This document shows, one piece after another, positions 24,820-33,717 of a DNA stretch of 41,150 bases (positions are counted from its first letter, which is position 1; each line of letters opens with the position of its first letter). The position numbers and the translations under genes were made by a program. The DNA is from Halonatronum saccharophilum DSM 13868 (GTDB lineage Bacteria; Bacillota; Halanaerobiia; Halobacteroidales; Halobacteroidaceae). The notes beneath the pieces were generated by a model, which saw only the letters and a program-made list of their open reading frames with translations, had not been told where the DNA came from and did no database searches. The stretch covers positions 328,635-369,784 of the forward strand of contig NZ_KI912091.1 in NCBI RefSeq assembly GCF_000517025.1, in the 5' to 3' direction.

Positions 24820-26622
24820 ATGATTAAGCTGAAAGTTTTAGTAAAAAAATTTAAATCAGCAGTAGCTAAAATATTTAATAAAGATAGTTTTAAAAAGTTA
24901 AAAAACTTATTGAGCAAAGGGTGTAATATAGTTAAGGATTTTTTAGTTGACAAATTTGAGTTAGCAAAAGAATTTTATTTAAAACAAGGTAAGGGCAATG
25001 GCCAAGGGGAGAAAGATCCCTTCAAATTAACTATTGTTAAATTCGTTCAGATGGGATTTATACTTATGATGTTGGTAATCATTTTTGTTGGTTTCTTTGT
25101 TTATAGAGGTACTGCAGGTATAAATAGAGAGATTGAGGAGATTAGATATGGGGTGGAAGAGTTAACTGATCAGTCTATTCCTATAATTAGAAGAAATACA
25201 GATTTGGTAAATGAGATAAATAGAAGACAGATTGCTTTATATAGATGGGAAGCAGGCTTAGGGAATACATCAAGTTTAGAGAGTGAAGTTGCTCAAAATA
25301 ATATAGCTAATATAAAAACTTTAACTGATAATAAAGATATATTAGCCTCTTTAGAAGATGTTACTAGATGGAATGATCGATTTGAAGATGGTGTAGAGAG
25401 TATAAGAGGAACTTCTGATACCCATTTAAGAAGTGATATAATGCATAATCTTCATGATCGTATTAATTTACAATTAGGAATGGCTTCTGCATCTTTGACT
25501 AGAGAAATTTGGGATAATCTCCATAGTAGAATAGATGAGTTAAGTTTAAGAGTTGAAAATATTAGTGAAGATTCTCGCTCTAGTAGAAATATAGTTATCA
25601 TTGTAGCTATAGTTACTTTATTAATTGGAATTTTGCTTGGATTTTTTATTAGTTTAAGTATATATAAAGTTACTAAAGAGGTGAAAGATCAGACTTATAA
25701 GGCCTCTGATAAGGCGGAAATTGTCTCTAAATCTGCTTATTCTATGAAGGAGGTAGCAGAAGAGGTTACCATTAAATTGAATAAATCAGTAGAAATTATA
25801 ATGGATATGATGTCAGGTAATAATGAGATTTCTGAAGCTATAAGTCAGGTCTCCCTTTCGATTAAAGAGGTTTCTACAGGAGCAGAAAGCTTAGCCTTAA
25901 ATGCCGAAGAGGTATCAAAGGCGGGAAATGAAACATATTCAGTTATTAAAGATACTTACAAGAAGATTGAATATGGAGATAAGCTGATTGAAGATACTGC
26001 AATAATAATGAATAAATTACAAGCAAGTGTAGAGAAAATTGGTAATATTTCTGATAGGATAATGAAAATAGGAGATCAAACTAATCTGTTAGCTTTAAAT
26101 GCTGCTATTGAGGCAGCCCGGGCTGGTGAATCAGGAAAAGGTTTTGCTGTAGTAGCTCAAGAGATTAAAAAGCTGGCTGATGAAAGTATGGTGGCTACAA
26201 AAGAGGTTAAAAATATTGTTCAAGAGGTAGAGGCAGTATCAGCAAAAGCTATAAGAATGATGATAATGGATGAAGAAGAGGGAAGAGAAGATAGTATTGT
26301 TAGGGTTTTTTCTGATATTAAAGATTCATCTGCTAAAGTAAGAGATAAAATGGAACAAGTGATATCCTTTGCTGATGACCAAGTAGCGGCTACTCAAGAG
26401 ATGAGTGCTTTATCTCAAGAAATTTCAGCTACCAGTGAGGAGGTTGCAGCACAGACAGGGGAGTCTACTAGTAGTGCTGACTCTTTAAATGATATTATGG
26501 TAGAGGTTACCGATTTTAATGATAAGCTTTATGATAAGGTTAATGAACAGCTTATGGAAAGTAAAGAGCAGTTAGAATTAATTGATAAGGTTGTAGAGTC
26601 AAATAAGAAACTTTCTAATTGA
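24820..26622 (+). CDS. Methyl-accepting chemotaxis protein
   Basis: A 600-residue receptor. Residues 1-75 are a basic cytoplasmic extension, unusually long. Span 1 is about 77-95 and span 2 about 257-280; the 160 residues between form a helical four-helix-bundle-type sensor ([14 protein letters not shown]). The signalling domain carries the invariant tip [20 protein letters not shown] (about 418-437), which contacts CheA and CheW, and Gln/Glu-rich helices suited to methylation. Between span 2 and the signalling helices no good HAMP motif is seen. The ATG follows AAGGAGGCG. The ligand is unknown. It is a stand-alone gene; CheW at 15365 is the nearest partner. Confidence 0.92.
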   Translation: MIKLKVLVKKFKSAVAKIFNKDSFKKLKNLLSKGCNIVKDFLVDKFELAKEFYLKQGKGNGQGEKDPFKLTIVKFVQMGFILMMLVIIFVGFFVYRGTAGINREIEEIRYGVEELTDQSIPIIRRNTDLVNEINRRQIALYRWEAGLGNTSSLESEVAQNNIANIKTLTDNKDILASLEDVTRWNDRFEDGVESIRGTSDTHLRSDIMHNLHDRINLQLGMASASLTREIWDNLHSRIDELSLRVENISEDSRSSRNIVIIVAIVTLLIGILLGFFISLSIYKVTKEVKDQTYKASDKAEIVSKSAYSMKEVAEEVTIKLNKSVEIIMDMMSGNNEISEAISQVSLSIKEVSTGAESLALNAEEVSKAGNETYSVIKDTYKKIEYGDKLIEDTAIIMNKLQASVEKIGNISDRIMKIGDQTNLLALNAAIEAARAGESGKGFAVVAQEIKKLADESMVATKEVKNIVQEVEAVSAKAIRMMIMDEEEGREDSIVRVFSDIKDSSAKVRDKMEQVISFADDQVAATQEMSALSQEISATSEEVAAQTGESTSSADSLNDIMVEVTDFNDKLYDKVNEQLMESKEQLELIDKVVESNKKLSN

Positions 26623-26641
26623 CTTTAATCTTTTTTTAAAT

Positions 26642-26669
26642 TTGAAGTTTTTTAGAAATACTATATAAT
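26642..26669 (+). promoter_or_regulatory. Putative promoter of the thiamine operon
   Basis: TTGAAG (26642-26647) and TATAAT (26664-26669) are 16 bases apart, placing the start about 12-15 bases upstream of the TPP aptamer. A second TATAAT at 26680 lacks a good -35 partner. Confidence 0.55.
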
Positions 26670-26687
26670 TAAAATACAGTATAATAT

Positions 26688-26782
26688 TAAGGCTAGGGGT
26701 GCCCTTAATTAAAAGGGCTGAGAGGGGAGAGTTCCCTAACTCTATAACCTGATCTGGTTAACACCAGCGGAGGGAAGCTAAT
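26688..26782 (+). ncRNA. TPP riboswitch (THI element)
   Basis: The conserved aptamer core is present: AGGGGTGCCC, then GGGCTGAGAGG, then ATAACCTGATCTGGTTAACACCAGCGGAGGGAAGC. These are the helices and bulges that bind thiamine pyrophosphate. The 3' strand GGAAGC can pair with GCTTCC in the terminator hairpin 40 bases downstream, so ligand binding should favour termination and switch off the thi genes. A GTTGGCCC octamer lies between the aptamer and the terminator. Confidence 0.97.
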
Positions 26783-26817
26783 TTATATATTTAATGGGCG
26801 TTGGCCCAGTTTTAGAT

Positions 26818-26855
26818 AAAGAAGCTTCCTCGTTTAACGGGGGAGCTTCTTTTGT
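26818..26855 (+). terminator. Riboswitch-controlled terminator
   Basis: GAAGCTTCCTCG and CGGGGGAGCTTC form a 12-bp stem (two G-U pairs) with loop TTTAA, followed by TTTTG. Its 5' arm is complementary to the 3' strand of the TPP aptamer, which gives the mutually exclusive antiterminator. Confidence 0.9.
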
Positions 26856-27190
26856 ATTAGCAGTGAGCAGAGTAGTGTACAATGCACAGTTTACAGTTAA
26901 GGGATAGAAGATAAAGAATAGAGAACAAAGAATAATCTTGCACAGGGGCTTCTTTAAAGTTGGAATTGTACGAGATGTTTTTGGATTTAGGTTTCTAGTG
27001 CGGAAAGATCAAAAGTTAGGGGTAGATTAAATCTGATAAGGTAGGATTAAGTTCAGATTAAAAGATAAGAAATTAATTAAGATTTAAATCAGATTTAATC
27101 GGCTCTGATCCTTTTTTATCTGCGCTAAGTCTTTAGGGTTTATTAAGATTTTGAATATGAAATTACTACTTTAAAATGGGAGGATATATA
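26856..27190. repeat. Non-coding spacer with a palindromic element (27025-27100)
   Basis: The 330 bases between the riboswitch terminator and thiS contain no gene. Bases 27025-27037 and 27088-27100 are a perfect 13-bp inverted repeat (GATTAAATCTGAT), and the outer flanks GCGGAAAGATCAAAAG and CTTTTTTATCTGCGC are partly complementary, so about 27000-27125 could fold as one hairpin. Upstream, 26880-26935 is a purine-rich stretch of AGAGAA/AAAGAATA units resembling a worn intergenic repeat. Confidence 0.5.
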
Positions 27191-27394
27191 ATGAAGATAA
27201 CTGTAAATGGTAAGGAAGAAATATTAGAAGAAGAGATAACAATAAAAGAGTATCTGCTTGGGAAGTCAATGGAGTTAGAAAGGTTGGTTGTTGAGTATAA
27301 TTATAATGTTTTAGAGAGTGAAGAGTGGGATAACATTACTTTAAAAGCTGGAGATAATTTAGAGGTATTAAAGTTTGTAGGAGGGGGATGTTAA
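27191..27394 (+). CDS. thiS: Sulfur carrier protein ThiS
   Basis: This 67-residue ubiquitin-fold protein carries sulfur as a C-terminal thiocarboxylate for thiazole formation. The pattern [23 protein letters not shown] and [10 protein letters not shown] fits. ATG 27191 is used because GGGAGG lies just upstream; ATG 27176 would precede it. Oddly, the product ends GGG-Cys rather than the usual Gly-Gly, so the functional tail would need trimming or the Cys is tolerated. The codons for this tail overlap thiG's ribosome site (GGAGGGGG). First gene of the thi operon. Confidence 0.92.
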   Translation: MKITVNGKEEILEEEITIKEYLLGKSMELERLVVEYNYNVLESEEWDNITLKAGDNLEVLKFVGGGC

Positions 27395-27395
27395 G

Positions 27396-28178
27396 ATGAA
27401 GAAGGATTCTTTAGTTATTGGTGGAGTTAAGTTAGAGAGTAGGCTTTTAACTGGGACTGGGAAGTTTCCAAGAAAGGATATAATTAAGGATACTATTGAA
27501 GCTTCAGGCTCTCAGGTGGTGACTATGGCTTTAAGGAGGGTTGATTTTGATTCTCCTAAGGAGAATATACTAAATTATATTCCCAAAGGTTGTATCCTTT
27601 TGCCTAACACTTCAGGAGCAAGAACGGCTGAGGAAGCAGTAAGGATTGCTAGGATAGCTAAGGCTGCAGGCTGTGGAAATTGGATTAAGATAGAGGTTAT
27701 ATCAGATAATAAGTATCTAATGCCTGATAATCAGGAGACAATTAAGGCTACAGAGATCTTGGCTAAAGAGGGGTTTGTAGTTCTTCCTTATGTCAGTCCT
27801 GATTTAATGGTAGCTAAACGATTAGAGGAGGTAGGAGCTGGGGCTGTTATGCCTTTGGGAGCTCCAATTGGTTCTAATCGTGGTTTGAAGACCAAGGAGA
27901 TGATTAGAATACTGATAGATGAAATTGAAGTTCCAATAATAGTAGATGCAGGAATAGGAAAGCCTTCTCAAGCAGCAGAGGCAATGGAGATGGGGGCTGA
28001 TGCAGTTCTTGTTAATACTGCAATTGCTACAGCTCAAGATCCAATTGGAATGGGAAGGGCTTTTGCTAAGGCTGTTCAAGCAGGTAGAATGGGATATCTA
28101 GCTGGTAGTGGTCCAGTAAGAGATTATGCTAAGGCTTCTTCACCTTTAACAGGTTTCTTAGAAGGGATTGAATCATGA
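27396..28178 (+). CDS. thiG: Thiazole synthase ThiG
   Basis: ThiG condenses deoxyxylulose 5-phosphate, dehydroglycine and ThiS thiocarboxylate to the thiazole phosphate. The 260-residue TIM-barrel protein has [10 protein letters not shown] at the start, [17 protein letters not shown] with the Schiff-base lysine region, the phosphate-binding [10 protein letters not shown] and [29 protein letters not shown]. Length and motifs are standard. It starts one base after the thiS stop and overlaps thiH by four bases (ATGA), indicating translational coupling. Confidence 0.97.
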   Translation: MKKDSLVIGGVKLESRLLTGTGKFPRKDIIKDTIEASGSQVVTMALRRVDFDSPKENILNYIPKGCILLPNTSGARTAEEAVRIARIAKAAGCGNWIKIEVISDNKYLMPDNQETIKATEILAKEGFVVLPYVSPDLMVAKRLEEVGAGAVMPLGAPIGSNRGLKTKEMIRILIDEIEVPIIVDAGIGKPSQAAEAMEMGADAVLVNTAIATAQDPIGMGRAFAKAVQAGRMGYLAGSGPVRDYAKASSPLTGFLEGIES

Positions 28179-29275
28179 GCTTTTATAATGAATATTTAAA
28201 GTATAAGGGATTAAATTTAGATGATGTATTTAAAAGGGCCAACGATAATGATGTAAGAAGAGTCTTAGCAAAGGATAGTTTAGAGTGGGAGGATTTTTTA
28301 ATTCTCCTATCACCTGTAGCAACTAAGCATTTAGAGGAGATGGCTCAAAGAGCCAACAAAGAGACGATTCAAAACTTTGGTAGAGTTATCTTCTTATATG
28401 CTCCTCTTTATTTATCTGATCATTGTGTAAACCAATGTGCTTATTGTGGTTTTAATGTTAAGAATAAATTCAAACGAAAGAAACTAAATATAGAAGAGAT
28501 AAGAAGAGAAGGAGAAGCTATAGCTAAGAAGGGGATTAAGCATCTTCTAATCTTAACAGGTGAATCTCGTAAACATAGCCCAGTCTCTTATATAAAAGAG
28601 GCAGTCGAGGCTTTAAAGGACTACTTTTCATCTATTGATATCGAGATCTATCCTTTATATAAGGGTGAGTATGAAGAGCTTATAGAAGCTGGGGTAGATG
28701 GCCTTACTATTTATCAAGAGGTTTATAATGAAGAAATTTATGATCAGGTACATATAACTGGGCCAAAGAAGGACTATCGTTATAGGTTGGATGCACCAGA
28801 AAGAGGAGCTAAGGCTGGGATGAGAAGGATTAATATAGGTCCTTTATTTGGTCTTGATGATTGGAGAAAAGAGGCCTTCTTTTCAGCTATTCATACCCAA
28901 TATCTCCAGAAAAATTATCTAGACTTGGAGTTGGCCCTATCTTTACCTAGATTACGACCTCATTTAGGATCTTTTCAACCAAAATCTATTGTAAGTGATA
29001 GGGATTTAGTTCAGATAATCTTAGCTTATAGGCTCTTTTTACCACGGGTTGGTATAAGCCTCTCGACTAGAGAGGGAGAGAATCTTAGAGATAATCTCCT
29101 TCCTTTAGGTATTACCAAGCTATCTGCTGAGTCTTCTACAGCAGTAGGTGGATATACCCAAAAAGATAGCACCGATCAATTTGCAATCTCTGATGGTAGA
29201 AGCTTAAAAGAGATTAAAAAGCTACTTTTGGAGAAAGGATATCAGCCTATTTTGCAGGATTGGCATAGGATATAG
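28175..29275 (+). CDS. thiH: 2-iminoacetate synthase ThiH (tyrosine lyase)
   Basis: A radical SAM enzyme that cleaves tyrosine to give dehydroglycine for ThiG, the anaerobic alternative to the oxidase ThiO. The 366-residue protein has the cluster motif CVNQCAYC (Cys84, 88, 91), then ILTGES and the C-terminal [16 protein letters not shown]. Full length for the family. Choice of ThiH over ThiO agrees with an anaerobic lifestyle. Overlaps thiG by four bases; a palindromic element separates it from thiF. Confidence 0.96.
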   Translation: MSFYNEYLKYKGLNLDDVFKRANDNDVRRVLAKDSLEWEDFLILLSPVATKHLEEMAQRANKETIQNFGRVIFLYAPLYLSDHCVNQCAYCGFNVKNKFKRKKLNIEEIRREGEAIAKKGIKHLLILTGESRKHSPVSYIKEAVEALKDYFSSIDIEIYPLYKGEYEELIEAGVDGLTIYQEVYNEEIYDQVHITGPKKDYRYRLDAPERGAKAGMRRINIGPLFGLDDWRKEAFFSAIHTQYLQKNYLDLELALSLPRLRPHLGSFQPKSIVSDRDLVQIILAYRLFLPRVGISLSTREGENLRDNLLPLGITKLSAESSTAVGGYTQKDSTDQFAISDGRSLKEIKKLLLEKGYQPILQDWHRI

Positions 29276-29277
29276 AT

Positions 29278-29413
29278 AATTGAAAGTTTAAAATTGATAA
29301 TTGACAGTTAAGATCAAAAAAATATAGAATGAAAATTAACAATTTTAGGTTTTGTTGTTATGTTTAGTGTTTTGATTTTTTACTATCAATTATCAATTGT
29401 CAATTCTAAACTG
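29278..29413. repeat. Palindromic AATTGATAATTGA-type intergenic element inside the thi operon
   Basis: Left arm (29281-29320: AGTTTAAAATTGATAATTGA and on to GATCAAAA) and right arm (29371-29413) are imperfect inverted copies; the right arm carries one extra TTGACAAT-like unit. About 50 bases separate the arms. It would be transcribed between thiH and thiF and could fold into a long hairpin. Similar AATTGACAATTGATAATTG repeats are common in intergenic DNA of A+T-rich bacteria. Confidence 0.65.
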
Positions 29414-29429
29414 AAAAAGGGGGGTAGTT

Positions 29430-30047
29430 ATGAATTCTTTTGAAAAGGGGTTGGAGTCTTATCTAGGAAAAGATAGGCTAAAGAAGGTTCAATCCTATCG
29501 GATTGGTATAGGAGGGGCTGGAGGTTTGGGGTCTAATGTGGCCTTTAATCTTGTAAGAAGTGGTTTTAAGTCTTTTGTAATAGTTGATTTTGATATTATT
29601 GAAGCTTCTAATTTAAATAGACAGTTTTATTTCATTGATCAAGTCGGTAAATTTAAGGTTGAAGCTCTAAAAGAAAATCTTTTAAGGATAAATCCAGATT
29701 TGGATCTAAAGGTTATTAGAAAAGAGGTTAATAAAGAAAATATGGAATACTTCTTTTCTGATTGTGATATATTAGTAGAAGCCTTTGATAAGGTTAAAAG
29801 TAAGAAGTTGATGGTAGAGAGGTATATGAATTCGGATAAGTTATTGGTTAGCGCATCTGGAATAGGAGGCTGGGGAAATTCTGATGATTTAAGTGTCAAA
29901 AAGATAAATGATACTTTTTATTTAGTCGGTGATCTAGTCAGTGAAGTTTCTAAAGAGAGACCTCCTATTTCACCTCGTGTCAATATTTGTGCAGCAAAGC
30001 AGGGAAATATTATTTTAAAGCTGGTATTGGAGGATTATTATGGATAA
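29430..30047 (+). CDS. thiF: ThiS adenylyltransferase ThiF
   Basis: An E1-like enzyme that activates the ThiS C-terminus with ATP. The 205-residue protein has the nucleotide-binding GIGGAGGLGSNVAFNLVRSG (about 27-46), DFDIIEASNLNRQF with the Mg/adenylate residues, and CDILVEAFD. It is the short ThiF type, without the CxxC zinc pairs of E. coli ThiF or MoeB. The start follows AAAAAGGGGGG. It overlaps thiE by eight bases. Presence of its own thiF in the operon supports the identity of the small ThiS upstream. Confidence 0.9.
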   Translation: MNSFEKGLESYLGKDRLKKVQSYRIGIGGAGGLGSNVAFNLVRSGFKSFVIVDFDIIEASNLNRQFYFIDQVGKFKVEALKENLLRINPDLDLKVIRKEVNKENMEYFFSDCDILVEAFDKVKSKKLMVERYMNSDKLLVSASGIGGWGNSDDLSVKKINDTFYLVGDLVSEVSKERPPISPRVNICAAKQGNIILKLVLEDYYG

Positions 30048-30675
30048 ATGTCGAAATTTAAATACAGACCTATATTGTATTACAGCAGAAAAGTTTTCTA
30101 AAGGCAGAAGTAATGTAGAGGTAATAAGAGAGATGATTGATGGAGGAATTAAGATAATACAGTATCGAGAGAAGGAGAAGAAGATGCTCTATAAGTATCA
30201 GGAGTGTCTTAAGATTAGAGAGATGACTAAGAAAGCAGGGGTAAGCTTTATAATTAATGATGATATCGCTTTGGCTTTAGCTATAGGAGCCGATGGGGTT
30301 CATATTGGTCAAGAGGACCTTCCAATTGAAGAGGTAAGAAAGATAGTAGGGGAAGAGATGATAATTGGCTTATCTACCCATTCTCCCAAAGAGGCAAGGG
30401 AGGCAGAGAATAGGGGAGCAGATTATATAGGCGTTGGCCCTATCTTTAAAACTTATACAAAAGAAGACGTCTGTGACCCAGTTGGACTAGAATATCTTGA
30501 TTATGTAGTGGAGAATATTAATATACCCTTTGTAGCAATTGGTGGCATCAAGGAACATAATATAAAGACTGTTAGTAAGAGAGGAGCAAAGACTATTTGT
30601 ATGGTAACAGAGATAGTTGGCTCTGAAAGTATTAAAGAAAAGATAGAAGGGGTTAGAAGAGCAATTAGAGAGTAA
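30040..30675 (+). CDS. thiE: Thiamine-phosphate synthase ThiE
   Basis: ThiE joins the pyrimidine pyrophosphate and thiazole phosphate to make thiamine phosphate. The 211-residue TIM barrel has YCITAEKFSKGR, IIQYREKEK, INDDIALALAIGADGVHIGQEDLP, GLSTHSPKEAREAENRGADYIGVGPIF and IPFVAIGGI, the expected blocks. A GTTGGCCC octamer encodes the Val-Gly-Pro of this last-but-one motif. It is the final recognisable thi gene; no thiC, thiD or thiM is in the window, so the pyrimidine half must be made elsewhere or imported. Confidence 0.95.
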   Translation: MDKCRNLNTDLYCITAEKFSKGRSNVEVIREMIDGGIKIIQYREKEKKMLYKYQECLKIREMTKKAGVSFIINDDIALALAIGADGVHIGQEDLPIEEVRKIVGEEMIIGLSTHSPKEAREAENRGADYIGVGPIFKTYTKEDVCDPVGLEYLDYVVENINIPFVAIGGIKEHNIKTVSKRGAKTICMVTEIVGSESIKEKIEGVRRAIRE

Positions 30676-30809
30676 TAATTGATAATAAATATTAAAGAGT
30701 AGCCTAAAATTAAAGAGCTTATATTAAGTTTTAAAGCTGATATTTAATCATTAATAGCCTAATTTGTTCATTTTTAACTCTTAATTAAATTCTTCTAAGG
30801 AGGGATATT

Positions 30810-31364
30810 ATGGTTAAGAGCATCCTTGAGAATCTTATAAAGAAGATTAGTAGTTGGATGGAAGAGAAGAAAAAGATAGTAGAGAAGAACTTTAGGTTAT
30901 TTGAAGAATTTTATTTGCCCCATGTAATTGCCTTTATATTCTTTGGTTTTGGGGTGCTGTTATTTTTATTTTTAATAATAAGCACTCTTAATATTGACCC
31001 TCGAGAGATAGAGGGGGTAAGTACATCTATCCTTCAGCTTTTACTTGTAATTTTAATTCTTGGTTTCTTTGTAGTATCAATTATGTTTACCTATGTAATA
31101 TATAGTCTTTTAGGGGTAGAAGATGAGATGAATCAAGAGGTTGGAGTTTATGTCTTTAAACATAAGGCTAGTCCTTTAACTAGAAAGGTTAAGGGGTTAA
31201 AAGAGATGCTTGATTTTTTAACCAAGTATGATCTTGTCGAAGAAGAATCTTACTATGAAGTTAGATATAATTTACAAAGGTTAAAGTATGATAAAGGTTA
31301 TGGAAAATATGAAAAAGAGAAGTATAGAATAACCTTTGAGAAAATCTATAAAAAAGATCTATAG
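30810..31364 (+). CDS. Unrecognised membrane protein with two spans
   Basis: I do not recognise this 184-residue protein. It starts at ATG 30810 after AAGGAGGGA. Residues 1-33 are amphipathic and basic; spans lie at about 38-60 and 73-100; the remaining 80 residues are cytoplasmic-looking, rich in Lys, Glu and Tyr (MLDFLTKYDLVEEESYYEV). No motif suggests an enzyme. It follows thiE by 134 bases without a clear terminator, so read-through from the thi operon is possible, and converges closely on the desulfurase-like gene (7-base gap). Confidence 0.6.
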   Translation: MVKSILENLIKKISSWMEEKKKIVEKNFRLFEEFYLPHVIAFIFFGFGVLLFLFLIISTLNIDPREIEGVSTSILQLLLVILILGFFVVSIMFTYVIYSLLGVEDEMNQEVGVYVFKHKASPLTRKVKGLKEMLDFLTKYDLVEEESYYEVRYNLQRLKYDKGYGKYEKEKYRITFEKIYKKDL

Positions 31365-31371
31365 CTTTTAC

Positions 31372-32787
31372 TTAAAATTTAAAGTAGCGATTAAAGTCAA
31401 TTTTATTAACTGATTTATATTCTCCTTTATTTTCATCAAACTTGTAGTTACTACTCAAGTCTTCTCCTTTCTTATGACGTGCTATAATTTCTTTGATAGC
31501 TTTAATTAGATACTTAACTTCGTGAAGGTTATTGTAGCAGCCAAAGCTAATCCTAACTAGCCCTGGTTTATCTGAATAGTCTCCTTTGAAGGCCCTTTCT
31601 TTAAATTCTTCAGCTTCATCAGGCCCAATATCCAAAAGGTGATTTATATAAGGGTGAGCACAGAAGCATCCATTTCTAACACCTATTCCATATTCATCTG
31701 CTAAGATGGCAGCCACCAATGAATGGTCGATTCCTTTAATGTTAAAGGGGATTACGGCTAAATGATCTTGGGGTACTTTTTTATCCATATTACAGTATAG
31801 TTGCACTTGTGGTATTTTTTGCAACTGTCTTAAGGTATAATCTGTTAATAAAGATTCAGCCCCTATAATATTATCCCATCCTAATCTATTAAGAGTTTTA
31901 ATACTTTCACTTAGGGCAAATGCTCCTACTATATTTGGTGTTCCAGCCTCTTCTTTGTCAGGCAAGTTGGCCCAGATTACATCTTCTAAAGTAACTACTT
32001 TTACCGTTCCCCCACCAGAATAGTCTGGCTCATTATCTTTAAAAAACTTCTTAGGTGCAAATATTACTCCTGTACCAAAGGGTGCATAGAGCTTATGGGC
32101 TGAGAAGACTAAAAGGTCAATATGCTCAGGATGGTCATTACTCTTAACATCAATTTGGCGATGAGGAATAAGTTGGGCTGCATCAACTAATATCTTGGCT
32201 CCATACTGATGGGATAACTTAGCAATTTTATAGATGGGGTTGATGATTCCAGTAACATTAGATGCTCCACTTATAGCTACTAACTTAACTTTATCTCTAT
32301 GTTCTTTTAATTTAGATTCTAAATCTTCTAAGTCCAATCGACCCTCGTCAGTTAAACCTACATAAAGTAATTTACCCTTTTTACGCCAAGGTAGTATATT
32401 TGAGTGATGTTCCATTAAAGAGCTAATAATTATCTCATCTTCTTTTACCTCCAAAGTATTGGCTATTTTATTAATCCCCTCGGTTGCATTTTTGACAAAG
32501 ATGATTGTATTATCATCAAAATTCCCATTTAAAAATTCAAATACTAGGCTATGGGATTTATCATAAACCTCTGTAGAAAGTCTAGATTTGAATCCACTTC
32601 CACGATGAACATTAGAGTACCAATTTAAGAATTCTCTCATTTTAGAGAAGACCTGCCTAAAGGAAGGAGTACTCGCCCCATTATCAAGGTTAATATATTT
32701 TCTGTGTCTTCCATCTAGTAAAGGTACTTTTTTATTTAAACCAATTATTTCTTTTCTTATTTTTTTAAAAAAAGATTTGCTAATCAT
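31372..32787 (-). CDS. Class V aminotransferase, SufS-like cysteine desulfurase
   Basis: A 471-residue PLP enzyme. Lys232 (SAHKLYAPFG) should bind PLP, with VDAAQLIPH (Asp/Gln ring contacts) and MEHHSN upstream. RNGCFCAHPY aligns with the SufS active loop RxGxxCA, making Cys376 the probable persulfide Cys. It would release sulfur from cysteine for Fe-S clusters or thiamine. It is longer than SufS (about 406) owing to a C-terminal extension of about 50 residues and may have a related PLP function. The ATG follows AAAGGAGAA. It lies opposite the thi operon and near a ferredoxin and biotin synthase, all sulfur-dependent, but has no suf neighbours. Confidence 0.8.
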   Translation of the reverse strand: MISKSFFKKIRKEIIGLNKKVPLLDGRHRKYINLDNGASTPSFRQVFSKMREFLNWYSNVHRGSGFKSRLSTEVYDKSHSLVFEFLNGNFDDNTIIFVKNATEGINKIANTLEVKEDEIIISSLMEHHSNILPWRKKGKLLYVGLTDEGRLDLEDLESKLKEHRDKVKLVAISGASNVTGIINPIYKIAKLSHQYGAKILVDAAQLIPHRQIDVKSNDHPEHIDLLVFSAHKLYAPFGTGVIFAPKKFFKDNEPDYSGGGTVKVVTLEDVIWANLPDKEEAGTPNIVGAFALSESIKTLNRLGWDNIIGAESLLTDYTLRQLQKIPQVQLYCNMDKKVPQDHLAVIPFNIKGIDHSLVAAILADEYGIGVRNGCFCAHPYINHLLDIGPDEAEEFKERAFKGDYSDKPGLVRISFGCYNNLHEVKYLIKAIKEIIARHKKGEDLSSNYKFDENKGEYKSVNKIDFNRYFKF

Positions 32788-32975
32788 ACTGATTCTCCTT
32801 TCATAACTTAGGAACCTGGAATTAGGAATTAGTTAAACAGATACTAAATTCCAGATTGAAAAGTTTTAATTTATCTTATGAAATTATAGGGTCAACTGTG
32901 AGTCTATGGTGAATAAATTATTGTAAATCTAGCAATACTAAAGTTGAGTTTTAGCTTAAAAAAGGAGGGAATAAA

Positions 32976-33164
32976 GTGAAGGTTAAAGTTATAAAAGATG
33001 ACTGTATAAGTTGTGGTTTATGTGTAAATGAAGTGCCTGCTGTATTTGATTGGGATGATGATGATAAGGCAGTGGCCATTACAGATGATGTCCCTGATAA
33101 ATTAGAGTCAGAGGCTCAAGATGCTATGGATGGATGTCCAACAGATGCTATTATTGAAGCCTAG
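32976..33164 (+). CDS. Ferredoxin, single [4Fe-4S]
   Basis: This 62-residue acidic protein has CISCGLC near the N-terminus and a remote CPTDAI, the four cysteines for one [4Fe-4S] cluster. It is the compact ferredoxin type common in Thermotoga and anaerobic Firmicutes, where the second cluster's cysteines are lost. The strong negative charge (WDDDDKA) fits an electron carrier and a high-salt cytoplasm. GTG 32976 follows AAAGGAGGGA. The partner is unknown; QueG and radical SAM enzymes nearby need low-potential electrons. Confidence 0.93.
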   Translation: MKVKVIKDDCISCGLCVNEVPAVFDWDDDDKAVAITDDVPDKLESEAQDAMDGCPTDAIIEA

Positions 33165-33211
33165 AATTAGGCAAAGAGGTAGAGATGTCGTTAGTATTGA
33201 GGTGGTGTAAA

Positions 33212-33454
33212 ATGGGAAAAATATGTTTAGATTTCAGACCAGAGATAAGCTCTTCAGAGATGATGAAGTTGAAACGGTTGGTCGATGATATGGAGAGCGG
33301 GCAAGAGTTATCAATTACTCTTGAAAGATATGATGCCCACCAAGCAGATCAGATATTAGATCTGTTAAGGGAAAACTCTTATAAGTGTTATACCAAAGGT
33401 GGTCACCATAAAGAATTTTATATCAATGCCAAGAAGGAAGAAGAAGAGGAGTAG
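33212..33454 (+). CDS. Small conserved-looking protein of unknown function
   Basis: I do not recognise this 80-residue protein. ATG 33212 is chosen over the ATG 33185 because GAGGTGG sits between the two. It begins MGKICLDFRPEISSSEMMKL, with an alpha-beta pattern and a C-terminal half LRENSYKCYTKGGHHKEFYI that suggests a small, possibly nucleic-acid or partner-binding, fold. The acidic Glu tail is encoded by sequence that doubles as the left arm of the terminator. It follows the ferredoxin by 47 bases and is probably cotranscribed with it. Confidence 0.6.
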   Translation: MGKICLDFRPEISSSEMMKLKRLVDDMESGQELSITLERYDAHQADQILDLLRENSYKCYTKGGHHKEFYINAKKEEEEE

Positions 33455-33476
33455 CTTTTTAGCTACTTCTCTTTTT
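33444..33476 (+). terminator. Terminator overlapping the stop codon of the small unknown gene
   Basis: AAGAGGAGTAGCT and AGCTACTTCTCTT pair as 13 bp with one G-U, loop TTT, and a T run. The left arm is inside the coding sequence. Confidence 0.85.
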
Positions 33477-33485
33477 GTTGATTTG

Positions 33486-33668
33486 TAGTAATCTAGTTGC
33501 ACTTTTGTGCAACTAGTAATCAGTGATGAGTGACGAGTAATGAGTAAGATCAAAACCTAAAGACCTTTTATTCAAATTTAGGCAACAAAGGGGTTTTTAA
33601 GGTTTTATCCATTACTCATTACTGATTACCCATTACTAGTGGCACGATAGTGCCACTATATTACTATA
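33486..33668 (-). repeat. Long-hairpin intergenic repeat, copy C (reverse)
   Basis: The reverse complement matches A and D in the arms and central spacer (AAACCTTAAAAACCCCTTTGTTGCCTAA). Here both small hairpins are perfect but different: AGTTGCAC/GTGCAACT at 33494-33515 and AGTGGCAC/GTGCCACT at 33639-33658. It sits between a terminator and the queG promoter region. Confidence 0.85.
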
Positions 33669-33717
33669 TAATGTAAAGTTAAATATGATATAATAGGTCT
33701 AAGGGAGTTGATTTAAA

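Noticed and set aside
29278-29413. CRISPR array in the TTGATAATTGA-rich region
   Set aside because: The repeats are inverted arms of one palindrome, not regularly spaced direct repeats with unique spacers.
32810-32870. Inverted GGAATTAGG/CTAAATTCC pair upstream of the desulfurase-like gene
   Set aside because: Short and imperfect, with no clear link to a promoter; within chance for A+T-rich DNA.
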